DNA of 64,000 nt from Acetobacter sicerae (lineage in GTDB: Bacteria; Pseudomonadota; Alphaproteobacteria; Acetobacterales; Acetobacteraceae). Below are positions 27,237 through 36,477 of the stretch, one piece after another. Position numbers and translations under genes: made by a program. The notes under the pieces are model-generated. The model saw only the letters and a list, made by a program, of their open reading frames with translations, had not been told where the DNA came from and ran no database searches. Within the stretch, counting starts at the first letter, position 1. Every line of letters begins with the position of its first letter. The stretch is from the NCBI RefSeq assembly GCF_011516765.1, contig NZ_JAAABN010000008.1, positions 1-64,000 on the forward strand, read 5' to 3'.

Positions 27237-28373
27237 ATGCGGTTTGTGCACAGTTCGGACTGGCAGATCGGAAAGACGTTCAATTTCGCAAGTGATGAGG
27301 TGCTGCGCGTCCTTCAGGCCGAACGGCTTGAAGTCATCAACCGGCTTGGTGAACTGGCGCGTGCGCAGGGTGCCGCGGATGTGCTCGTGGCTGGTGATAT
27401 CTACGATTACGAGACCCCCTCCGACCGCACCCTGCGTCAGCCTCTGGAACGTATGCGTCAGTTTCCGGATCTGCGCTGGCATCTGATCCCCGGTAACCAC
27501 GATTTCCTTCAGCCTAATGGGGTATGGGATCGGGTCAGACGTTCCGCTCCTCCAGAAAACATCCGCCTGCATCTGGAGCCAAATCCTGTTGCAATGACAC
27601 CTGACGGCTCTGTCTGGCTGCTGCCTTCCGTGCTGAACCGCCGCCATACCCTGAACGACCCGACGCTCTGGATGGATGAGGCTGAAACGCCGGAAGGCGT
27701 CATGCGGATCGGGATGGCGCACGGGTCGGTTCGTGAATTCGGAAGCCAGCCCGGCGAACAGCCGAACCTGATTGCGCTTGATCGTGCTGCGAGGGCGGGG
27801 CTGGCCTATCTCGCTCTGGGCGACTGGCACGGGTTCAACAGGATCGGGGAGCGATGCGCCTATTCCGGCACGCCGGAAATCGACGGGTTCGATAAAGGCG
27901 GTGACGGAGGCGGTTCCGCTCTTGTCGTCTCGATTGACGGACCGAACGCCGTGCCGACCATCACACCGCATCGGGTCGGACGCTTTTCGTGGAAACGGGT
28001 GCAGGCCACCCTCACGTCACGCGACGAGATCGAGGCGCTGGAAAACCGGCTGCGATCGCTGGACCCGCAGAACCTGAGTTCCCTGCTGGTCTGGCTGGAT
28101 GCGGAGGGGCATCTGACGCTGGAAGACATGACGCTTTTCGACGAGAAAATCCTGACGGGCGTCGAGGCGGCGCTCTGCCTGCTGCGTCTGGGGAAACGTC
28201 CCGAACTGGTCGCGTCGGAAGCGGATCTGTCCACCTTTGGCGAGGCGGGTGTTGTCAGTCGCGCGGCCATCCGTTTGCAGACACTGAGTGCTGCGCCGGG
28301 GCCTGAACAGCAGCATGCCATGGCGGCCCTGCAACGACTGGCGGTTCTCTGGCGGAGTGAGCGAAGCGCATGA
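27237..28373 (+). CDS. SbcD/YhaO-like metallophosphoesterase (DNA repair exonuclease)
   Basis: From ATG 27237 (MRFVHSSDWQIGKTF) the protein is 378 aa. It carries the calcineurin-like metallophosphatase motifs of the SbcD/Mre11 group: D-x-H-like SSDWQIG, the GDIYD box (VLVAGDIYDYE), the GNHD box (LIPGNHDF), and downstream MAHGSV and LGDWHGF. The C-terminal part forms the capping region. Four nt overlap the SMC-like ATPase downstream, so the two form an Mre11/Rad50-like nuclease pair. It is shorter and more divergent than classic SbcD, closer to YhaO. Confidence 0.85.
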   Translation: MRFVHSSDWQIGKTFNFASDEVLRVLQAERLEVINRLGELARAQGAADVLVAGDIYDYETPSDRTLRQPLERMRQFPDLRWHLIPGNHDFLQPNGVWDRVRRSAPPENIRLHLEPNPVAMTPDGSVWLLPSVLNRRHTLNDPTLWMDEAETPEGVMRIGMAHGSVREFGSQPGEQPNLIALDRAARAGLAYLALGDWHGFNRIGERCAYSGTPEIDGFDKGGDGGGSALVVSIDGPNAVPTITPHRVGRFSWKRVQATLTSRDEIEALENRLRSLDPQNLSSLLVWLDAEGHLTLEDMTLFDEKILTGVEAALCLLRLGKRPELVASEADLSTFGEAGVVSRAAIRLQTLSAAPGPEQQHAMAALQRLAVLWRSERSA

Positions 28374-31069
28374 GCACGAACGGACTGATCTTCACCACTC
28401 TGGAAGTGGAAAACTTCCGCCGTTTCACCGGTATTCACCGTCTCGACGGGTTGGGACCGGGGCTGAATCTGCTGGCCGCTTCGAACGAGTCCGGCAAATC
28501 GACCATGCTGGCCGCTCTGCGGGCGCTGTTCCTCTACAAACCGGGTTCTTCCACGAAAACCACACGGTCCTTCGAGCCATATGGTGGTGGCGCGCCCCGT
28601 ATTCTGGCGGAGTTCACACTGAACGGTCAGACCTACCGTTTTGAAAAACAGTTTCTGAAAAAGAGCTTTACCCGTCTGACAGATTCTGCCGGGTTGAAAG
28701 AAGGCGATGACGCCGACGCGGCAGTGCAGACCCTTCTCGGACTGAGCGCTGCGAAAAAGAACGAGACTGACGGGCTGCTTCCCGCTCTGTGGGTGGAGCA
28801 GGGCCAGAGCTTCATCCAGCCTGAACTGTGCGATACGGCGCGACAGAGCGTGCAGTCCTGCCTGAACGCCGACTTCGCGGAGATCACCGGAGGCGCGGAC
28901 GCCGCCCGGATCCTGAAACGTGTGCAGGACGATCTGGGCAGGCTGGTCAACGGTCACAATAAACGGCAGGGCCGCTATGCCGATGCGGTGACGGGCGAAG
29001 AAACCGCCACTGCCGCCCTGGCGACTCTGGAAAGCCGGCAGAGCGCTCTTGAGCTGGATCTGAGAGAACTCGCCCATACACGTCTTCAGTTGGGACGGGA
29101 GCAGGACCCGGCGCGCCAGCAGGCCGAGCAGGATGAACTGGAGCAGGCCAGAACCCGGAAAAACGATCTGCTGCGCTTCGGAAAACGCGAAGCCGAGGCA
29201 AAGGCGGCGGTCGAAACAGCACAGCGTGACTGGAACCGTCTGCGGGATGAACGTGCGCTTCGGGCAGACCGACGGCAGCGTCTGGCGGACGCCCGGCAGA
29301 AAGCTCTTGAGGCCGATGAGGAGCATCGTCAGGCGGCGGCGCGGCTGCAACGGGCAGAGGCCGCGCTTGCGGAACAGAGTGATGCGCTTGGCAAACTCGA
29401 TGAGCGTCGGATGGCGGCGGCCAAGGCCGTCAGCCGTGCGGATCAGGCGCTCGTTTATCTCCAGCAGCAGGAACAGCGGGATGAAGCGGACCGGCAACTG
29501 CATCATCTTGAAAGCCTGACGGCGCAGGTTGAAAAAACCCGTGCGGCTTTCATGGCCTTTAGGGTGGATGAAAAACGTCTCCGGGCCATTCAGGCAGCGG
29601 ACAAGGCTGTTTTTGAAGCAAAGACCGCGCTTGGCGCTCAGGCGACCGGGCTGGAGGTCGCTCTGGAGCCCGGCGCTGCGGAGCGGGTGCGTCTCAATGG
29701 GCGGGCGGTGGAAGCCGGGCGTCTCGATCTGGTCGATCCGGCTGAACTGAAGATCGAAGGTATCGGCACGTTCCGCATTATTCCGGCCATTCGTGATCGC
29801 GCCGTCATGCAGGAAGCGATTGACCGGGCGCAGCAGGCGTTTCAGGTGGCGCTGGATGCGGCTGGCTGCGCGGATATGGCGGCGGCCCACGCGGATATGG
29901 AGCGCCGTCGTCAGGCCGAGGCGGCCTGCAACGCTGCGGAAGAGGGCCTGAAAGCGGCCATGAAGGCGTTTCAGGCCGATACGCCCGACCGCGCCATGGC
30001 GATGCTGCGTCAGCGTATCGCCAATGCGGAAGCCGGACTGGTTCAATGGAGAGAAGCACAGGGCGACGATGCCGCCGCGCTTCCGGCATCCATGGAGGAT
30101 GCCAGAGCCGGTCTGGCGGCAGCCCGACAGGCGCTTCAGGACGTGGAGCAGGACATTGTCCGGACGCGCGAGGCCCTGCGTGACCCCATCGCCGAACAGG
30201 ACGTGGCGCGGAAGCTTCTGGAGGAACGTCGGTCAGACTGTCGTGTGCTCAGGGATCGGCAGGACAATCTGCAGGTTGAGGAAGACGCGGCGCAGGCCAG
30301 TGAGCCGGACGCGGTGCTGAATGAGCGTTTTGAGAAGGCGGGGGAGACCCTGAATACGGCGGAGCGGGCGCTGGAGCGTCTGAACGGGGAGCGGCCTTCC
30401 GAGCCGGAGGCTCTTGTCGATGCGGCCATCAGTCGTCTGGAAACCCAGATTGCGGGGCGGCGGGACCGTCTTGCGCGTCTGCAACAGGATGTGACGACAC
30501 GGGAGGTACGGATTCAGGCGGCGGAAGGCAGCGGTCTGGATGAGGCGATCGCCGCCTGCAAACGCGACATCGAGCGGCACCGGACGGAACGCGAGTCCTG
30601 TGAGCAGGAGGTTGCCGTTCTCAGGCTTCTCAGGGAAACGCTCATGGAGGCGGAGCGGGAGACGACCGAACGCTATCTCGCGCCGCTGACCCGTGCGCTT
30701 CAGCCGGCGATCGAGATGCTGTTTCCGCGTGCGACGGCCCATCTGCAAACCGATTTCACTGTGTCCGGGTTGAGTCGCGGACGCACGGAGGAGGATATCG
30801 AAAGGCTATCGGATGGGACACGCGAGCAGATTGCCGTGCTGGTCCGGCTGGGCTTTGCGGACATCCTGCATGCACAGGGTCGTCCCGCCATGCTGATTCT
30901 CGATGACGCGCTGTGCTTCTCCGATGCGCTGCGGATGAGGACGCTGTTCGATATTCTGACAGACGCCGCCAGCCGGATGCAGATCATCGTCATGACCTGT
31001 CGGGCCGAGCAGTTTGAGGAATTGTCCGCACGGCCGCTGCGCCTCGTGGCGGAGTGTGGGGCTGTGTGA
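28370..31069 (+). CDS. SbcC/YhaN-like AAA ATPase with coiled coil
   Basis: The 899-aa protein is a Rad50/SbcC-type ATPase, partner of the nuclease upstream. The N-terminal half-ATPase has LEVENFRRFTGIHRL and the Walker A SNESGKST (about residues 40–47). Long heptad-rich coiled coils follow (about 190–720, many EQARTR/AEAALAEQ-type segments). The C-terminal half has the signature region LSDGTREQIAVLVRLGFADI and Walker B MLILDDALCFSD. It lacks the clear central CxxC zinc hook of canonical SbcC. The family handles double-strand breaks and hairpins, but the role of the YhaN type is poorly known. Confidence 0.85.
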   Translation: MSTNGLIFTTLEVENFRRFTGIHRLDGLGPGLNLLAASNESGKSTMLAALRALFLYKPGSSTKTTRSFEPYGGGAPRILAEFTLNGQTYRFEKQFLKKSFTRLTDSAGLKEGDDADAAVQTLLGLSAAKKNETDGLLPALWVEQGQSFIQPELCDTARQSVQSCLNADFAEITGGADAARILKRVQDDLGRLVNGHNKRQGRYADAVTGEETATAALATLESRQSALELDLRELAHTRLQLGREQDPARQQAEQDELEQARTRKNDLLRFGKREAEAKAAVETAQRDWNRLRDERALRADRRQRLADARQKALEADEEHRQAAARLQRAEAALAEQSDALGKLDERRMAAAKAVSRADQALVYLQQQEQRDEADRQLHHLESLTAQVEKTRAAFMAFRVDEKRLRAIQAADKAVFEAKTALGAQATGLEVALEPGAAERVRLNGRAVEAGRLDLVDPAELKIEGIGTFRIIPAIRDRAVMQEAIDRAQQAFQVALDAAGCADMAAAHADMERRRQAEAACNAAEEGLKAAMKAFQADTPDRAMAMLRQRIANAEAGLVQWREAQGDDAAALPASMEDARAGLAAARQALQDVEQDIVRTREALRDPIAEQDVARKLLEERRSDCRVLRDRQDNLQVEEDAAQASEPDAVLNERFEKAGETLNTAERALERLNGERPSEPEALVDAAISRLETQIAGRRDRLARLQQDVTTREVRIQAAEGSGLDEAIAACKRDIERHRTERESCEQEVAVLRLLRETLMEAERETTERYLAPLTRALQPAIEMLFPRATAHLQTDFTVSGLSRGRTEEDIERLSDGTREQIAVLVRLGFADILHAQGRPAMLILDDALCFSDALRMRTLFDILTDAASRMQIIVMTCRAEQFEELSARPLRLVAECGAV

Positions 31070-31202
31070 TCAGGACACACCTGATGCGAAATGGCCTCAT
31101 TCTGTCCGTTGGTCGGATGACAGGAGGTCCCTGCGTTGCTAGAAGGCCCGGCAATACCCGGGTTGCGGGTCGTGTGGTGCAGTTTCACAGGAAAATCGGC
31201 AG

Positions 31203-32135
31203 ATGAAGATCGTCGCTTGTAACAGCAACCTACCGCTCGCCGAAGCTGTAGCGGCTGAACTCAATATGTCGCTTTGCAACGCCTCCGTGCGTCGCTTCGC
31301 CGATATGGAAGTCTTTGTCGAGATTTTCGAGAATGTGCGTGGTGAGGATGTGTTTGTCGTGCAGAGCACCTGCATGCCGACGAATGACAATCTCATGGAA
31401 TTGCTGATCATGCTGGACGCGCTGCGGCGCGGTTCGGCCCGCCGGATCACGGCCGTCATGCCGTATTTCGGTTACGCCCGTCAGGACCGTAAATCTGGTC
31501 CCCGCACGCCGATCAGCGCCAAGCTGGTGGCGAACCTGCTGGTCGAGGCCGGCGCTGACCGTGTGCTGACCATGGACCTGCACGCCATGCAGATTCAGGG
31601 CTTCTTCGACGTGCCGGTGGACAATCTTTATGCCGCGCCTCTGTTCGTGCGCGACATCAAGGAGCGTTACGGCGACCGCGATCTGATGATCGTCTCGCCC
31701 GATGTCGGCGGCGTGGTGCGTGCGCGTCAGCTGGCGCAGCGCCTGAACACCGATCTGGCCATCATCGACAAGCGCCGCGAGCGCGCCGGTGTGTCCGAGG
31801 TCATGAATGTCATCGGTGACGTGAAGGGCCGTCACTGCCTGCTGGTTGACGATATCGTGGATAGCGGTGGTTCGCTCTGCAACGCGGCGCAGGCCATCAT
31901 CAACAATGGCGCGGCGTCCGTCGGCGCTTATGTCACGCACGGCGTGCTGACCGGTCAGGCGGTCGAGCGGATTGGCGCATCTCCGATCGAGATGCTCACG
32001 CTGACAGACAGCATCAAGGCGACGGAAGCTGTGAAAGCGGCCCACAACATCCGGCAGATCACGACAGCCAACCTGCTCGCACGGGCCATGCGGGCCGTAT
32101 CCGACGAGAGTTCCGTCTCGTCGCTGTTTGACTGA
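31203..32135 (+). CDS. prs: Ribose-phosphate pyrophosphokinase
   Basis: Prs makes PRPP from ribose 5-phosphate and ATP for nucleotide, histidine and tryptophan synthesis. The 310 aa match class I enzymes: the ATP-binding stretch [21 protein letters not shown], the catalytic region [19 protein letters not shown], the flexible-loop residues KRRERAG, and the PRPP-binding motif [13 protein letters not shown]. It has its own 133-nt leader. A frame of a phosphatase begins at its 3' end. Confidence 0.96.
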   Translation: MKIVACNSNLPLAEAVAAELNMSLCNASVRRFADMEVFVEIFENVRGEDVFVVQSTCMPTNDNLMELLIMLDALRRGSARRITAVMPYFGYARQDRKSGPRTPISAKLVANLLVEAGADRVLTMDLHAMQIQGFFDVPVDNLYAAPLFVRDIKERYGDRDLMIVSPDVGGVVRARQLAQRLNTDLAIIDKRRERAGVSEVMNVIGDVKGRHCLLVDDIVDSGGSLCNAAQAIINNGAASVGAYVTHGVLTGQAVERIGASPIEMLTLTDSIKATEAVKAAHNIRQITTANLLARAMRAVSDESSVSSLFD

Positions 32136-32154
32136 GAAAGCAGAGGACTGCCTT

Positions 32155-32745
32155 GTGATTACCCCGACACGGTACTGGTATCTCCGTCATGGTGAGACGG
32201 ACTGGAACAGGCAGGGTCTGTCGCAGGGCCGGACCGATATACCGCTCAATGAAACCGGACTGGAGCAGGCGCGCAAGGCCGGTGGTCTGCTGGCGCAGGA
32301 AGCGCTGGGTGATCTGAGAATCAGCCGGATTGTCTCTTCTCCGCTGGCCCGCGCCCTGCGCACGGCGGAGGTTGCGGCAGACGCGCTGAAGGAACGCTAC
32401 GGTGTTCGTCCGGTGCTCACCATGGATGTGGGGCTGGAAGAGGTCTGCTTCGGTGAGCAGGAAGGCTGCCCGATGGGCGAATGGTACGATGACTGGGTGG
32501 AGGGGCTTTACACTCCTCCCGGAGCCGAGCCATTCGCTTTCTTGCGTGACCGCGCCGTCGCCGCCCTGAACAGGGCTCTGACCGAGCAGGGCACGGTGCT
32601 GATAGTCGCCCACGGCGCACTGTTCCGCGCTCTGCGGTCCGCCATGCACCTCCCGGCGAATGTCCGGCTTCCCAACGCCATCCCGCTTGTGGCCGAGCCG
32701 CCGGAGGTGGCGGGAACGCCCTGGAATCTGAAGCTGTTCGCGTAA
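32155..32745 (+). CDS. Histidine phosphatase (phosphoglycerate mutase-like)
   Basis: From GTG 32155, with AGAGGA 8 nt upstream, the protein is 196 aa. It has the catalytic RHG motif YLRHGETDWNRQGLSQGRTD, the second conserved stretch SSPLARALRTAEVAADAL, a Glu in the LEEVCFGEQEG region, and the C-terminal VAHGALFRAL with the second His. Members dephosphorylate small phospho-metabolites or act as mutases; the substrate is unknown. A TTG at 32128 inside the end of prs is a possible alternative start. It follows prs closely and ends at a strong hairpin. Confidence 0.82.
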   Translation: MITPTRYWYLRHGETDWNRQGLSQGRTDIPLNETGLEQARKAGGLLAQEALGDLRISRIVSSPLARALRTAEVAADALKERYGVRPVLTMDVGLEEVCFGEQEGCPMGEWYDDWVEGLYTPPGAEPFAFLRDRAVAALNRALTEQGTVLIVAHGALFRALRSAMHLPANVRLPNAIPLVAEPPEVAGTPWNLKLFA

Positions 32746-32752
32746 AGAAGGC

Positions 32753-32776
32753 CGATCTGTTCAGCCGAACAGATCG
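32753..32776. terminator. Bidirectional terminator hairpin
   Basis: CGATCTGTTC (32753–32762) and GAACAGATCG (32767–32776) form a perfect 10-bp stem with a 4-nt loop between two converging genes. Its right arm overlaps the last codons and stop of the small minus-strand gene. There is no clear T-run. Confidence 0.6.
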
Positions 32777-33000
32777 ACAGCGGCGGATTTTACGGTTTTT
32801 CCGTCCTTGCCCGCGCTGCTCTTGGTCAGAACGTTCCCTGTGGAATCCAGACCGATTGAAAGGCCGCCGCCATGAGAGCGCTGGCCGGTCGCGTTGATGT
32901 TGGTGTCGGCGATTTTGGCTGGCGCTGCGGAGGTGCGGCTGCGATGCTGTAGAGCGAGCAGGGCGTAGCCGGTGCCGCTCAGGGACGCTGAACTCGTCAT
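32761..33000 (-). CDS. Small hypothetical protein, 79 aa
   Basis: The frame begins MTSSASLSGTGYALLALQHR and is rich in Ser, Ala, Gly and Lys, with an ending KSAAVDLFG. It has no signal peptide, no membrane segment and no domain I recognise. Its codon pattern matches surrounding genes and it fills an otherwise empty 400-nt space, with a terminator hairpin at its end, so it is probably real. It is reminiscent of small proteins described as flagellar or motility-associated only by the SLSGTGYALLAL start, which is too little for a call. Confidence 0.5.
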   Translation of the reverse strand: MTSSASLSGTGYALLALQHRSRTSAAPAKIADTNINATGQRSHGGGLSIGLDSTGNVLTKSSAGKDGKTVKSAAVDLFG

Positions 33001-33142
33001 GGCCTATGTCCTTCAATAAATCGTCCTGACCGTACGACGGGAATGTTAGCGCACGGTAAATTTACGTGTGCAATCAAACAGAGCCTATTCTCCGGCGTTA
33101 CTCTGTGTGTCCTAATCGGACCACGAACCGGAGATCAGCCAT

Positions 33143-33577
33143 ATGACTTTCAAAAGAACGATCAGGAATGCTTTCCTGGCCTCAGCTGTGTTTGCAGCGT
33201 CGGCTTCCATGGCGTCAGCCGCGGAGAAGGACGAAATGTTCATGGGAAACTTCTCGGGTGAGCATGCCGCGACCTCTCATCCCGCAGGCATGGTCGACGC
33301 CACTCTTGATGCCAGGACGCATGAACTGACCTACAGCATCCAGTGGTCCGGCCTGTCCGGTCCCGTGACCGTCGCCCATTTCCATGGTCCCGCCGCCCCG
33401 GATCAGGATGCCGGTATCGTCGCTCCCATCGACGGTCCTTACACCAGCCCGCTGAAAGGCAAGGTCAAACTCGACAGCAATCAGGTTGAGGAGCTTGAAG
33501 CAGGGAAAGTGTATGTGAATCTGCATACGACCGAACACCCCAATGGCGAAGCCAGAGCGCAACTGGTCAAAAACTGA
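33143..33577 (+). CDS. Secreted CHRD-domain protein
   Basis: The 144-aa protein has a clear Sec signal peptide (residues 1–27, ending ASMASAAE). The mature part is a single CHRD domain, with MVDATLDARTHELTYSIQWSGLSGPVTVAHFHGPA and the C-terminal VYVNLHTTEHPNGEARAQL. CHRD domains are beta-sandwich modules of unknown role in bacteria, shared with chordin. It is probably periplasmic. An isolated gene with its own promoter region; no neighbour points to a function. Confidence 0.85.
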   Translation: MTFKRTIRNAFLASAVFAASASMASAAEKDEMFMGNFSGEHAATSHPAGMVDATLDARTHELTYSIQWSGLSGPVTVAHFHGPAAPDQDAGIVAPIDGPYTSPLKGKVKLDSNQVEELEAGKVYVNLHTTEHPNGEARAQLVKN

Positions 33578-33737
33578 ACATCCGCAGCCGGGTCACAATC
33601 ATGGAACCTGTTGCGTGATGATAAGCCTGTATTGATTGGCTGGGGGGTAGCAGGAGCACGGTTCTGCTGGCCCCTTTTTCATCTGCGTACAGGGTTTTAC
33701 CGAACAGCCGCCCGGCAGGACAGCGAGGACCTGTATA

Positions 33738-34721
33738 ATGTTTGATGCTGTCATCATTGAAAAAAAGGACGGGGAGCAGACTGCGTCTTTTCGCCAGATA
33801 GCACAGGACGCGCTCCCTGCGGGCGATGTGCTGGTGAAGATCGAATGGTCTACCCTCAACTACAAAGATGCGCTCGCCATCACCGGCAAGGGGCCGATCG
33901 TGAAATCCTGGCCGATGGTGCCGGGAGTGGATTTTTCCGGCACGGTCGTTGAATCCCGCTCGCCCGATTTTCAGCCCGGCGACAGAGTGCTGCTCAACGG
34001 CTGGGGCGTGGGAGAAAAACACTGGGGCGGTCTCGCCGGTCTGGCCCGGGTCAACGCTGAATGGCTGATAGCGCTTCCGAGTGCGTTCTCTACCCGTCAG
34101 GCCATGATTCTCGGCACGGCAGGTTATACGGCCATGCTCTGTGTCATGGCGCTGGAACATGCCGATGTTAAGCCCACTGACGGGCCGGTGCTGGTGACGG
34201 GCGCGTCTGGTGGTGTGGGCAGTATTGCCGTGATGCTGCTTTCCGAACTTGGTTATGAGGCCGTCGCCGTCACGGGGCGCATGACGGAAAAAGACTATCT
34301 CGAAAGTCTTGGCGCCAGTCGGGTGATCGGGCGTGAGTTGTTTACACAGAAGACACGTCCGTTGGAAAAAGCCGAATGGGCTGGTGCGGTTGATGTTGTC
34401 GGTGGGCAGGTGCTGGCGTCGGTCTGCGCCGCCATCCGTCCGCGTGGGGCTGTGGCCGCATGTGGTCTTGCTGGCAGTATGGATCTGCCTTTGACCGTTG
34501 CTCCGTTTATCCTGCGTGGCGTGAGTCTGCTCGGGATCGACAGCGCCCTGTGTCCCCGTGAACAGCGGATCAGGGCGTGGGAACGGCTTGCCGGTCTGAT
34601 CGACGTGACGCGTCTGGAGGATGTGGTGAGTGAATACCCGCTGTCAAAGGCCATTGAAGCGGCTCATGCGCTGATGGATGGCCGGACACGAGGGCGGATT
34701 CTGATCAACGTCGCGGGGTAG
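33738..34721 (+). CDS. acuI: AcuI/YhdH-type zinc-free alcohol dehydrogenase family reductase
   Basis: The 327-aa protein belongs to the YhdH/AcuI branch of the MDR superfamily, which reduces acryloyl-CoA to propionyl-CoA with NADPH. Visible features are STLNYKDALAITGKGPIVKSWP near the start, PGVDFSGTVVESRSPDF, NGWGVGEKHWGGLA and the nucleotide-binding GASGGVGSIAVMLLSELGY. There are no structural zinc cysteines, as expected for the branch. The family assignment is firm; the acryloyl-CoA substrate is by analogy. It converges on ridA. Confidence 0.87.
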   Translation: MFDAVIIEKKDGEQTASFRQIAQDALPAGDVLVKIEWSTLNYKDALAITGKGPIVKSWPMVPGVDFSGTVVESRSPDFQPGDRVLLNGWGVGEKHWGGLAGLARVNAEWLIALPSAFSTRQAMILGTAGYTAMLCVMALEHADVKPTDGPVLVTGASGGVGSIAVMLLSELGYEAVAVTGRMTEKDYLESLGASRVIGRELFTQKTRPLEKAEWAGAVDVVGGQVLASVCAAIRPRGAVAACGLAGSMDLPLTVAPFILRGVSLLGIDSALCPREQRIRAWERLAGLIDVTRLEDVVSEYPLSKAIEAAHALMDGRTRGRILINVAG

Positions 34722-34731
34722 GGTGACGGAA

Positions 34732-34765
34732 GCGGGGAAAGAGCGCTTTTGAGGTCTATCCCCGC
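34732..34765. terminator. Hairpin between convergent acuI and ridA
   Basis: GCGGGGA (34732–34738) pairs with TCCCCGC (34759–34765) around a 20-nt loop in the 78-nt space between the two converging genes. A weak terminator candidate without a long T-run. Confidence 0.4.
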
Positions 34766-34799
34766 CGCTGGGCGATATTTAAAGAAGTTCTTTTCTGTA

Positions 34800-35150
34800 T
34801 CAGGAAATAACAGCGATCCCGGTGATTTCCACTTTCCAGCTCGGGTCCGCCAGCTTTGCTTCGACTGTTGCCCGGGCAGGTTTGTTGTCGCGATCCAGCC
34901 AGGCATCCCATGCGCGGTTCATGGCCGCCATATCATTGATGTCGGCAAGAAAGATCTGCACGGACAGAAGATTGCTCTTGCTGGTGCCCGCCTCGGCCAG
35001 AAGCGCGTCGATCTGGCGGAGTATGTCGGCGGTCTGCCCTTCCGCGTCCAGTGTTGCGTCATCGGCGACCTGCCCGGCGAGATAAACCATATTGCCGCAG
35101 ATGGAGGCTCCGCTGAGGCGTTCTTCCGGAGCAAGGCGTTTGATGGTCAT
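34800..35150 (-). CDS. ridA: RidA-family enamine/imine deaminase
   Basis: RidA proteins hydrolyse reactive enamine/imine intermediates such as 2-aminoacrylate, releasing ammonia. From ATG 35150 (MTIKRLAPEERLSGA) it is 116 aa. It has GNMVYLAGQVADDATLDAEG, QTADILRQIDALLAEAGTSK, and PARATVEAKLADPSWKVEI, where the Arg in the PARATVEA motif is the catalytic arginine of the family. It stands alone. The open frame extends 11 codons further but without a ribosome site. Confidence 0.88.
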   Translation of the reverse strand: MTIKRLAPEERLSGASICGNMVYLAGQVADDATLDAEGQTADILRQIDALLAEAGTSKSNLLSVQIFLADINDMAAMNRAWDAWLDRDNKPARATVEAKLADPSWKVEITGIAVIS

Positions 35151-35664
35151 GAGGCGTCCTTTCGCTGGGAGGGGATATGGCAAAGCATATGACGGGTTCC
35201 TCGATTGTGAACAGGGCTAAATCTGTAAAAAGACAGGATCTTTTCTGTTTCTGCGCCCTGTTTTTCAAATTCGATATTTTGTTTATGTATTTTAAAAATA
35301 GTTCTTTCTGAATTGGTGAAATGATTCAATAAATGCGGAATTTTCTCTTTATATGAATTTGTAAATAATGATGATAACGGAAATGAATGGATTTTATAAT
35401 GTGCGGTTAATAAGTTGTGGAAGAACAGGAAGTGCCTTAATGCACGGTTAATCCGCTTGTGTCCGCCTGTGCTCTGTAATGAGTGCCTGACGTGTTGTTT
35501 CTGGGCAATGCAGCTATGCAAGAAAAACCGAGGCCTGTATTTTCCTGAGGTAATCAGCCTTTTCCCTCGGTCTTTGTATCATGACGTTTCTTTCCGTTAC
35601 ATGTTTGCCATTCTCTCAACCTGAATGAGGATTACTTCATATTTGCATCACATAGGAGATGAAT
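35151..35664. other. AT-rich intergenic region
   Basis: A 514-nt stretch, markedly AT-rich around 35220–35400, without a recognised gene. It should contain promoters of ridA (left) and of the small secreted gene (right). AGGAG at 35654–35658 is the ribosome site of the latter. Open frames here have no domain and unusual composition. Confidence 0.4.
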
Positions 35665-35958
35665 ATGAAAAAGCTTCTACTTATCGCTGCAGCCCTTACC
35701 CTCAGCACACCGATGATCGCTCACGCTGAGAACAATGATCAGGGCGGATACAACCACCAGAATGGCGATGAGCGTCATGATGACCGTCGTGATCACGACG
35801 ATAACCGTCAGAATGGCGATAACAACTCTGGCGACCAGAATGGCGAAGGCCGCCACCATCATGAAGGCAAGCACGGCAAGCATGAAGGTAAGCACGACGG
35901 CAAGCATGGTGGCGAACATCGTGATGACCGTGACAACAATAACGGCAACAACAACTAA
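35665..35958 (+). CDS. Small secreted His/Asp/Asn-rich protein
   Basis: From ATG 35665 the protein is 97 aa. AGGAG sits 6 nt before this codon but directly abuts an in-frame ATG at 35659, which decides the start. It has a Sec signal peptide (MKKLLLIAAALTLSTPMIAHA). The mature 76 residues are almost entirely His, Asp, Asn, Gly, Lys, Arg, Gln and Glu, with short repeats such as KHGKHEGKHDGKHGGEH and a DNNNGNNN end. Composition suggests an intrinsically disordered periplasmic protein that may bind metal ions such as Ni, Zn or Cu; this is inference. It ends at a strong terminator. Confidence 0.7.
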   Translation: MKKLLLIAAALTLSTPMIAHAENNDQGGYNHQNGDERHDDRRDHDDNRQNGDNNSGDQNGEGRHHHEGKHGKHEGKHDGKHGGEHRDDRDNNNGNNN

Positions 35959-35981
35959 TCCTTGTTGAAGTCGTTATTTTG

Positions 35982-36011
35982 CGGGGCGGCTCCAGAGTCG
36001 CCCCGTTTTTT
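35982..36011 (+). terminator. Rho-independent terminator
   Basis: CGGGGCG (35982–35988) pairs with CGCCCCG (35999–36005) and is followed by six T residues. It lies 23 nt past the stop of the His-rich protein gene. Confidence 0.85.
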
Positions 36012-36477
36012 ATGTACGGTCGCTTGCCAATTTCACATTCAAATTTCCCTGTTCACCGGTTTTTTTCTGGCAGATTAGGTATTTTTGAGATGTGAACGGT
36101 TGCCTCTTCTTTTTTAATAATAGTGTTTTTATTTTGCAGTTATCGTATAATTGCAAAAAGACTGCCGTATATGCAGAAAAAATATAGATTGACTGAACGC
36201 TTCTGGGTGTAATGCGTGCGGGTTGTGTCCTGTGAAAGAATGGTTCCAATAAAATATTATTGTAAAAAAGGATATTTTAAAATCCCTTCGAAAAGTCATG
36301 CCTGATCGAAGGTAAACAAAAATGGCTGTTTCCGGAAACTCCCTGAATTCGGCACTTAGATGGGATCCTGATTATTGGAAACGATCTTCAGCTTGAATGA
36401 AAATTTTATAAAATACTTCCGTTGCAATAGACACTTTCTCTGTGTGCCGGTTTCGTAAGAAATTCGTGCCCAATCGA
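36012..36477. other. AT-rich intergenic region without genes
   Basis: About 470 nt, markedly AT-rich, with no frame I can support. A minus-strand open frame (36010–36249) is Lys-rich low-complexity sequence and is probably chance. No repeats or insertion ends are obvious. The next gene runs leftwards and ends here without a clear terminator hairpin. Confidence 0.45.

Noticed and set aside
27860..30046. 728-codon open frame on the minus strand
   Set aside because: Antisense to the SbcD/SbcC-like pair; no domain and biased composition.
35677..35968. Overlapping Met/Thr/Val-rich frames on both strands inside the His-rich gene
   Set aside because: They come from the repetitive codons of the secreted His-rich protein and have no start signals.
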